The translations under genes and the position numbers were made by a program. A stretch of DNA of 9,710 nucleotides from Euryarchaeota archaeon UBA495 (GTDB taxonomy: Archaea; Thermoplasmatota; Poseidoniia; Poseidoniales; Poseidoniaceae). Where the stretch lies: the NCBI GenBank assembly GCA_002496845.1, contig DALQ01000017.1, positions 1 to 9,710 on the forward strand, written 5' to 3'. Positions 5,880-9,710 of the stretch are shown in pieces. The notes beneath the pieces were generated by a model. The model was not told the origin of the DNA. It ran no database searches and worked only from the letters and a program-made list of their open reading frames with translations. Each line of letters opens with the position of its first letter. Positions within the stretch are counted from its first letter, which is position 1.

Positions 5880-6504
5880 GGGCACAGGTAGCGCATACGA
5901 GCGTGAACTCCTCCATGTGTTGGCCGGTTCATCGGACGGCGTCGATGCCGTCACACGTTCATGCACGCCTGAGGAACGCGTGCGCATGCGTTCGATCATC
6001 GAAGCCCCCTTCCTGGTTGTTCGAGCGCCTGGAAGCGGTACCGAAGGCACGGGGGATTTGCTTGTCCTTCGAGGTGACGTGGCCTTCCCTATCGAGGTCA
6101 AGTGCAGCAAAGAACCTCGATTCTACCTCTCTGGGCGGACGCTGGATCAGCATGATGCGCTGGTAGCCACCGGTGAGCGAACGGGGTTGATGCCACTCTA
6201 CGCGTATCGGCTGAAGGGAACGCGTGGGGATTCGTGGCGCATCTTCCGTGTGGAAACCTCGCACGTCAGTGGGCACATGGAGCGGCTTGTGGCGCATGTG
6301 CCCTTGTTGCCGCTGACCTCACGGGGGCGCCCTCATTTGGATTGGGACCAAGGCCTGCCTCTGAATCGATTTGTCCATCTCTTGAGCACCTTTGCCACCA
6401 GAAAGCCATCGCTTGGCGTGCCTTCGGCGCTTCCACTCGCCGCTGCTGAACCCGGGACGACCATGGACGTCGTGGCCTCGCTGATGCGGGCTCGTACAAT
6501 CTGA
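5878..6504 (+). CDS. hjc: Archaeal Hjc-like Holliday junction resolvase (PD-(D/E)XK fold), extended form
   Basis: The 208-residue protein starts with G-S-A-Y-E-R-E-L-L (E9), the typical Hjc opening helix. It then carries R-A-P-G-S-G-T-E-G-T-G-D (R49, S53, D60) and I-E-V-K-C-S-K (E73, K75), so the E-D-E-x-K set of the archaeal Hjc nuclease is complete. Hjc dimers cut four-way DNA junctions during recombination and fork repair. G-R-T-L-D-Q-H-D-A-L at 86-95 fits the helix after the active site in Hjc. Usual Hjc proteins have about 120-140 residues; here there are roughly 20 extra residues between the first helix and the R-x-x-G-S motif, and about 70 extra at the C-terminus. The ATG at 5878 keeps the conserved N-terminus and overlaps the start codon of the divergent RuvC-like gene. 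No Shine-Dalgarno site is seen, so it may be leaderless. Another archaeal Hjc/Hje-type nuclease is possible. Confidence 0.85.
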   Translation: MGTGSAYERELLHVLAGSSDGVDAVTRSCTPEERVRMRSIIEAPFLVVRAPGSGTEGTGDLLVLRGDVAFPIEVKCSKEPRFYLSGRTLDQHDALVATGERTGLMPLYAYRLKGTRGDSWRIFRVETSHVSGHMERLVAHVPLLPLTSRGRPHLDWDQGLPLNRFVHLLSTFATRKPSLGVPSALPLAAAEPGTTMDVVASLMRARTI

Positions 6505-6646
6505 TCACGCTCAAATCAGACGGTACCCTTCACGGGGCATTGGCCAACCAGATTAAAGCCGATAAAACATCCACCAAATTCGCATGATTCCATTGAAACA
6601 GCCTATGCCATCACATTACTAGGCACCAACACTAAGGGTTGTCTCA
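6505..6646 (+). other. A/T-rich intergenic region before the duplicated membrane protein
   Basis: No convincing gene or RNA is seen in these 142 bases. They are richer in A and T than all DNA to the left and hold runs such as GATAAAAC and CATTACTA. The second (6614-6621) is about 29 bases before the GTG at 6647 and could be the TATA element of the next gene. Confidence 0.35.
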
Positions 6647-7699
6647 GTGGGTAATTCAACGATTAAAATGTTCAAAATTGAATCCTCGCCTGCGAAAATT
6701 TGTCTCGGAGTATCTGCTTTTCTGTGGTTCATTTACTCGGTCAGTTTCATGTTCTTTTCCACAGAATACGTGACCGGGGGTGACACCGGATTTTCGCTTA
6801 TTGACAACGGCTTGGCCGGTATGCTTGGAGAGGACGACGCATACGGCATGGGAGGCGTTGAAAGCGGTTTCAACGGCGTGCTCTTTTTGGGGATTTTCAT
6901 CTCCACCATGCTCATTCTCTTTGAAGGGGCCAAAGGCAAGTGGATCATCATGCTGCCCGTGATTATCGGTCTGATTACGATGACGGTTTGCATCTGGATG
7001 TATTGGAACCCAGATAGCGCTGCAAGTGAAACCCCGAAGTACGTTTCAATTCTCGTGACGCTTACGTACACCAGCGCTTACGTCCTATTGCGTGGGGAGG
7101 GCGTCAATGAGGGTTTGTCAGATTACAAGCCTGGCTTGAAGGTCAACGACAAAATGGCCATGGGTGCGCTCATCCTCCTCGTTTTGTCTGGATTGTACTA
7201 TTCATTGCGAATGATTTTCACTCCCGACCTGGTAATCGAACAAGGATTCCCGTCAGGTGAGTCATGGGTTGGTAATTTGGACGCTGCTGCAGGTTTGGGT
7301 GTCCCGCTTCCCACGACAGTGTCCGTGACTGGTTCAATGATTCTGGTGTACACACTCTGGTCTGCGTTGGTCCTAACGGATGGTGCAAAAGGCAAGTGGC
7401 CGATCATGCACCCCTCTGCAATGGCCTTCATTGCTGCCACGGTAACCACTTACGTAGGACTCGTTGCTGGAATGGCACGAACAACAAGTGATGCAAATCA
7501 GATGGATGTCTTGACGATTCCTTTGGTTATGCTTCTTGTCCTCCTCAGCTATTACAGACTCAAGGACGAAGGGATGGAAGACGGCATGACGTTCATGGGA
7601 GAACCCATGGAGGATGAAGGTAAATTCACCAACGCGTTGTTGAGCCTCGCACTGATTCTTGGTCTCTTGAGCGTGATCAACGAAATACTGCTGGTTTGA
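6647..7699 (+). CDS. Polytopic membrane protein with internal duplication, function unknown
   Basis: The 350-residue protein has about nine hydrophobic segments, near residues 17-37, 77-93, 100-118, 132-149, 169-190, 226-244, 255-275, 287-303 and 328-349. Two halves of about 152 residues appear related. Each has a first helix, a loop rich in Gly and acidic residues, a helix ending in an identical G-A-K-G-K-W (94-99 and 246-251), a next helix, then a helix followed by L-R/L-K and D/E-E-G (L-L-R-G-E-G-V and Y-R-L-K-D-E-G-M). A final unpaired helix closes the protein. No enzyme or transporter motif is recognised. The GTG at 6647 is used; the ATG at 6668 would remove seven residues and no membrane segment. 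It stands alone, with an A/T-rich gap upstream and a palindrome downstream. Its lower G+C fits the change in composition that begins near 6505. Confidence 0.82.
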   Translation: MGNSTIKMFKIESSPAKICLGVSAFLWFIYSVSFMFFSTEYVTGGDTGFSLIDNGLAGMLGEDDAYGMGGVESGFNGVLFLGIFISTMLILFEGAKGKWIIMLPVIIGLITMTVCIWMYWNPDSAASETPKYVSILVTLTYTSAYVLLRGEGVNEGLSDYKPGLKVNDKMAMGALILLVLSGLYYSLRMIFTPDLVIEQGFPSGESWVGNLDAAAGLGVPLPTTVSVTGSMILVYTLWSALVLTDGAKGKWPIMHPSAMAFIAATVTTYVGLVAGMARTTSDANQMDVLTIPLVMLLVLLSYYRLKDEGMEDGMTFMGEPMEDEGKFTNALLSLALILGLLSVINEILLV

Positions 7700-7723
7700 T
7701 GCAATGGTGGTTCGAATTCTCAG

Positions 7724-7741
7724 AAGGCTGAATTCAGCCTT
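7724..7741. repeat. Perfect 18-bp palindrome between two genes
   Basis: AAGGCTGAATTCAGCCTT equals its own reverse complement, lies 25 bases after the membrane-protein stop and is followed by TTC. As RNA it can form a 7-bp stem with an AAUU loop (a weak terminator-like hairpin); as DNA it could be a site for a dimeric regulator of the next gene. Confidence 0.5.
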
Positions 7742-7825
7742 TCAAGATTCATCCTAATCGAAAGGGATGACGATTGTTACCTTGAACGATGGTAATCTAC
7801 AGATGACTGAGGGCGTCTACTTGAG

Positions 7826-7848
7826 CGGTCCTATTTCTCATAGGGCCG
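7826..7848 (+). promoter_or_regulatory. Stem-loop in the putative leader of the NTF2-like gene
   Basis: CGGTCCTAT (7826-7834) and ATAGGGCCG (7840-7848) pair over nine positions with one G-U pair around the loop TTCTC. The stem ends 8 bases before GGAGG at 7857. An alternative pairing (AGCGG 7824-7828 with CCGCT 7851-7855) would reach closer to the ribosome site, so the leader might switch between forms. If translation begins at ATG 7767 instead, the structure is inside the coding region. Confidence 0.4.
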
Positions 7849-7856
7849 GTCCGCTT

Positions 7857-7861
7857 GGAGG
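7857..7861 (+). promoter_or_regulatory. Shine-Dalgarno site supporting the ATG at 7866
   Basis: GGAGG lies 4 bases before ATG 7866. The spacing is short, but it is a perfect site at the point where similarity to NTF2-like proteins begins. It favours 7866 over the in-frame ATG at 7767. Confidence 0.5.
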
Positions 7862-7865
7862 TTTC

Positions 7866-8270
7866 ATGGACGAGCAAAAGGCTCTTGATCTGTACATGGA
7901 ATACATACAGGCCTTCGAAAAGAAGGATTACGACCTCATCGCGGACCGGTGCAGAACGCCGTTCTTTGCCTCGTCCCCTTCAGGGACGACCGTCTTCGAG
8001 AACAGGGAAGAACTTGTGCAAGGCTTCTCCCTTCTGCGAGGCTCACTGGATGAGGCTGGATATGTTGGGAGCAGGCTGAATCAGCTTGACTTCACAAGCG
8101 TGTCTGAAACAGCGGGAACGCTTCTTGTGGATTTTCACCGCATGAACCACGAGGGACATGCCTACTTCCACGGGAAGGCGTTCTACGTCCTTCATGCCGA
8201 TGCCCACACCACCGAAATCATCGGTGTGGTCGTCTTGGATGACAGCACCACAGCGTCTTGGAACGACTGA
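7866..8270 (+). CDS. NTF2/SnoaL-like small protein
   Basis: From ATG 7866 the product has 134 residues and no signal peptide or membrane helix. It has the usual NTF2-like layout: an N-terminal helix (A-L-D-L-Y-M-E-Y-I-Q-A-F, 6-17), a K-K-D-Y-D-L-I-A-D turn into the second helix, a short segment with T-P-F-F, a N-R-E-E-L helix near 46-55, and then strands ending in H-G-K-A-F-Y-V-L-H and E-I-I-G-V-V-V-L. The fold forms a cone-shaped pocket used by small isomerases, dehydratases and ligand-binding proteins; the ligand here cannot be told. ATG 7767 in the same frame would add 33 residues with no domain likeness, so the start with GGAGG is preferred. The alpha/beta hydrolase gene follows after 84 bases on the same strand, and the two may act on related small molecules (inference). 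Confidence 0.72.
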   Translation: MDEQKALDLYMEYIQAFEKKDYDLIADRCRTPFFASSPSGTTVFENREELVQGFSLLRGSLDEAGYVGSRLNQLDFTSVSETAGTLLVDFHRMNHEGHAYFHGKAFYVLHADAHTTEIIGVVVLDDSTTASWND

Positions 8271-8354
8271 GTGCAGCGTCCGGTCAAACCAAGGCCCATC
8301 CACGTGGAAGGCGTCTCGAATACACTCAAAGCGCCCCGTTCCCTATGAAGACCC

Positions 8355-9257
8355 ATGGGTGGTGTCCGATCACTTCTCTTCGGTCCAACGTGGGAAGACG
8401 TCGGCGCTTTGAAGGGAAGATATGGGACCTCTCCTTCACAGTTCATCACATTACCACACGGGGAAATGATTCATCTCCGAGACGAGGGTGAGAAGGAAGC
8501 ACCACCACTTGTTCTCGTGCATGGACACAGTGAAGATTTGCACACATGGAATGGACTTGTTGAGCATCTGATCGATGACTTTCGAGTGATCAGGTTTGAC
8601 TTGCGCAGGCATGGTCTAACGGGTCCAGCGTCCGACAACACATACAGCATCGAGCGTTACGTTGCGGATCTCGCGATGGTGGTGGAACATCTCGGAATCG
8701 AACGCTTTGTTTTGGTTGGTCATTCCATGGGTGGACGAATCTCGGTCAGATACGCCATGGACCACCAGGACAGGGTCAGCCACCTGATTCTGCTTTCCGC
8801 AAGTGGGGCTCCACGTGAGCAGCACACCAAACAACCCTTGGCGTTGAGGCTGATGAAGAACCCGCTTGGACGTTTCATGATCAAGCGGATGTGGTCCAGA
8901 AAGATGGCAGAGAAATCCCTTCAGGACATGGTACACGACGATTCAACCATCACCGCCGAGGAGGTTGACAGAATGTGGGCGTTCTCAAGGTATCCGGGGA
9001 GCATGGAGGCCATGTTCCGAGAATTTGCGGACACCTGGGCGGATTTCACACCTGAGGAGATCAAGGGGATGAGCACCCGCACCCTGTTGATGTGGGGGGC
9101 GGAGGATTCGATTTGCCCCGTGCGTATCGGAGAATTTTACCACGAACACCTCCAACATTCTGACCTGCTCGTGGTGCCAAACGTCGGCCATCTCCCTCAA
9201 CTTGAGTGTCCAGAGAGATGCGTGGAAGGCATGTCCCGCTGGATGGGCAGCGATTGA
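8355..9257 (+). CDS. Alpha/beta-fold hydrolase
   Basis: The 300-residue protein shows the complete alpha/beta hydrolase set. L-V-L-V-H-G-H-S at 52-59 forms the oxyanion region, F-D-L-R-R-H-G at 81-87 follows, and G-H-S-M-G-G at 122-127 is the nucleophile elbow with Ser124. D251 in W-G-A-E-D and H279 in G-H-L-P-Q-L-E complete the triad. A helical cap of about 80 residues (roughly 155-235) lies between strands 6 and 7. There is no signal peptide, so it is probably cytosolic. The cap decides the substrate and gives no clue from sequence; esterase, lipase, C-C hydrolase or haloperoxidase-like activities all remain open. ATG 8355 has no clear ribosome site; GAATACA at 8318-8324 is a weak TATA candidate. 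The first 30 residues precede the fold and look like a real conserved-style N-terminal extension, but a later start cannot be excluded. Confidence 0.92.
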   Translation: MGGVRSLLFGPTWEDVGALKGRYGTSPSQFITLPHGEMIHLRDEGEKEAPPLVLVHGHSEDLHTWNGLVEHLIDDFRVIRFDLRRHGLTGPASDNTYSIERYVADLAMVVEHLGIERFVLVGHSMGGRISVRYAMDHQDRVSHLILLSASGAPREQHTKQPLALRLMKNPLGRFMIKRMWSRKMAEKSLQDMVHDDSTITAEEVDRMWAFSRYPGSMEAMFREFADTWADFTPEEIKGMSTRTLLMWGAEDSICPVRIGEFYHEHLQHSDLLVVPNVGHLPQLECPERCVEGMSRWMGSD

Positions 9258-9294
9258 TCAAAGTGGATTGAATGCATACCCTACATGGTGTACA

Positions 9295-9302
9295 CATTAT
9301 AC
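9295..9302 (+). promoter_or_regulatory. TATA box with leaderless spacing to the small membrane protein
   Basis: CATTATAC is centred about 26 bases before the ATG at 9325, which is ideal archaeal TATA-to-start-site spacing for a leaderless transcript. No Shine-Dalgarno site lies before that ATG. Confidence 0.5.
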
Positions 9303-9324
9303 AGGAGTCCAGTCACGTGTTTCT

Positions 9325-9627
9325 ATGGTACATGATGATGAGGAGTCCCCATTGGACCCAAAACTGACCTGGCCTTATCTTGTACAGGACATTGTTGATG
9401 AGATCATTCGCAGTAAATCATCGATCATCGTAGGAGTGATTATCACACTCATTTCAGTAACTGTTGTAAGCATTTTACCCTTTTTTGATGGATTCTGGGA
9501 GGTGCCTTATGCCGTTGCAATCCTCGTATTCTTTGGTTCATTCACGATCATACCTACGATGTATTTCTACATCCTAATTTTCTTCCGTATGAAGAAAAAA
9601 GCTCGCCAGAGAACATCGAACACCTAG
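9325..9627 (+). CDS. Small two-helix membrane protein, function unknown
   Basis: From ATG 9325 the product has 100 residues: an acidic N-terminus (D-D-E-E near 4-7), a short amphipathic stretch, helix 1 at about 33-53, a short F-D-G-F-W-E turn, helix 2 at about 60-88, and a basic end (R-M-K-K-K-A-R-Q-R). The positive charge after helix 2 suggests both ends face the cytoplasm. No known family is recognised. An in-frame ATG at 9202 would overlap the hydrolase gene and add 41 Cys/Trp-containing residues with no clear structure; the TATA box 26 bases before 9325 favours the shorter form. The gene is richer in A+T than the genes of the left part. Confidence 0.68.
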   Translation: MVHDDEESPLDPKLTWPYLVQDIVDEIIRSKSSIIVGVIITLISVTVVSILPFFDGFWEVPYAVAILVFFGSFTIIPTMYFYILIFFRMKKKARQRTSNT

Positions 9628-9650
9628 TCCTTTGTCGGGGTAGGATTTGG

Positions 9651-9710
9651 TCAGAGCAGGTACGGCAGGGCGATCATCAGCACAAGCATGCCAAAGAAGC
9701 CCAGCGACGT
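9651..9710 (-). CDS. C-terminal end of a minus-strand membrane protein (partial)
   Basis: Reading the minus strand from the right edge gives 19 residues, T-S-L-G-F-F-G-M-L-V-L-M-I-A-L-P-Y-L-L, ending at TGA (complement of 9651-9653). The stretch is hydrophobic enough to be a membrane helix that ends the protein. The gene starts outside the window, so its identity is unknown. It would be convergent with the small membrane-protein gene, with a 23-base gap. Confidence 0.45.
   Translation of the reverse strand, partial: TSLGFFGMLVLMIALPYLL

Noticed and set aside
4923..5891. A 322-codon open frame on the plus strand across the end of dacZ and the whole RuvC-like gene
   Set aside because: It starts inside dacZ in another frame and is antisense to the RNase H-fold gene, whose catalytic motifs are clear. 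Its own translation shows no domain or likely ribosome site.
5880..6110. Extension of the minus-strand nuclease by 77 residues upstream
   Set aside because: The extension overlaps the coding region of hjc, is rich in Ser/Arg/Thr without structure, and the homologous-looking first strand begins right after the ATG at 5879.
7708..7725. GGTTCGAATTC resembles the T-arm of a tRNA, perhaps a remnant attachment site
   Set aside because: The flanking bases cannot form the five-pair T-stem, and no acceptor stem, CCA-proximal pairing, integrase gene or matching repeat was found.
8345..8354. ATG at 8345 as a start for the hydrolase or a separate gene
   Set aside because: It is in a different frame from the hydrolase and its frame gives an Arg-rich sequence with no recognisable domain, while the hydrolase motifs are in the frame of ATG 8355.
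1..9710. CRISPR arrays, insertion sequences, rRNA or tRNA genes
   Set aside because: No evenly spaced direct repeats, no transposase or integrase motifs, no terminal inverted repeats and no cloverleaf could be found on either strand by eye.

Overview
The window looks like a piece of a planktonic archaeal genome, most likely a Marine Group II euryarchaeon (Poseidoniales-like). This rests on an MC1-type chromatin protein, a DacZ-type archaeal diadenylate cyclase, an archaeal Hjc-type Holliday junction resolvase, TATA-box promoters set close to start codons, and a long surface protein with a C-terminal membrane anchor and a short cytoplasmic tail carrying PEGW repeats. The lineage is an inference; no rRNA or other decisive marker is present.

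Layout, left to right. Positions 1-3063 hold the 3' part of a very large cell-surface protein: a segment resembling the C-terminal end of the TIGR03790 family, then CARDB/Ig-like domains, one membrane helix and a PEGW tail. Next is a compact information/signalling block. MC1 (3190-3456) has its own TATA box and Shine-Dalgarno site. A divergent macro-domain protein (3575-4201) and a DacZ diadenylate cyclase (4211-5056) form an apparent two-gene operon. Convergent to DacZ, with an 8-bp 3' overlap, is a RuvC/YqgF-like (RNase H-fold) nuclease on the minus strand (5049-5879). Divergent from that nuclease is the Hjc-like resolvase (5878-6504). The two nuclease start codons overlap within a single CATG.

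From about 6505 the DNA becomes visibly richer in A+T and the genes look more accessory: a polytopic membrane protein with an internal duplication (6647-7699), an NTF2/SnoaL-like small protein with a structured leader (7866-8270), an alpha/beta hydrolase with a full catalytic triad (8355-9257), a 100-residue two-helix membrane protein with a leaderless-type promoter (9325-9627), and at the right edge the hydrophobic C-terminus of a minus-strand gene (9651-9710).

The functional themes are DNA packaging and recombination (MC1, Hjc, RuvC-like) and nucleotide signalling (DacZ with the macro protein). The most interesting points are the macro-DacZ pairing and the two resolvase-type nucleases that share a start site. 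There are no rRNA or tRNA genes, CRISPR arrays, transposases or integrases, and no gene-free stretch longer than about 145 bases.
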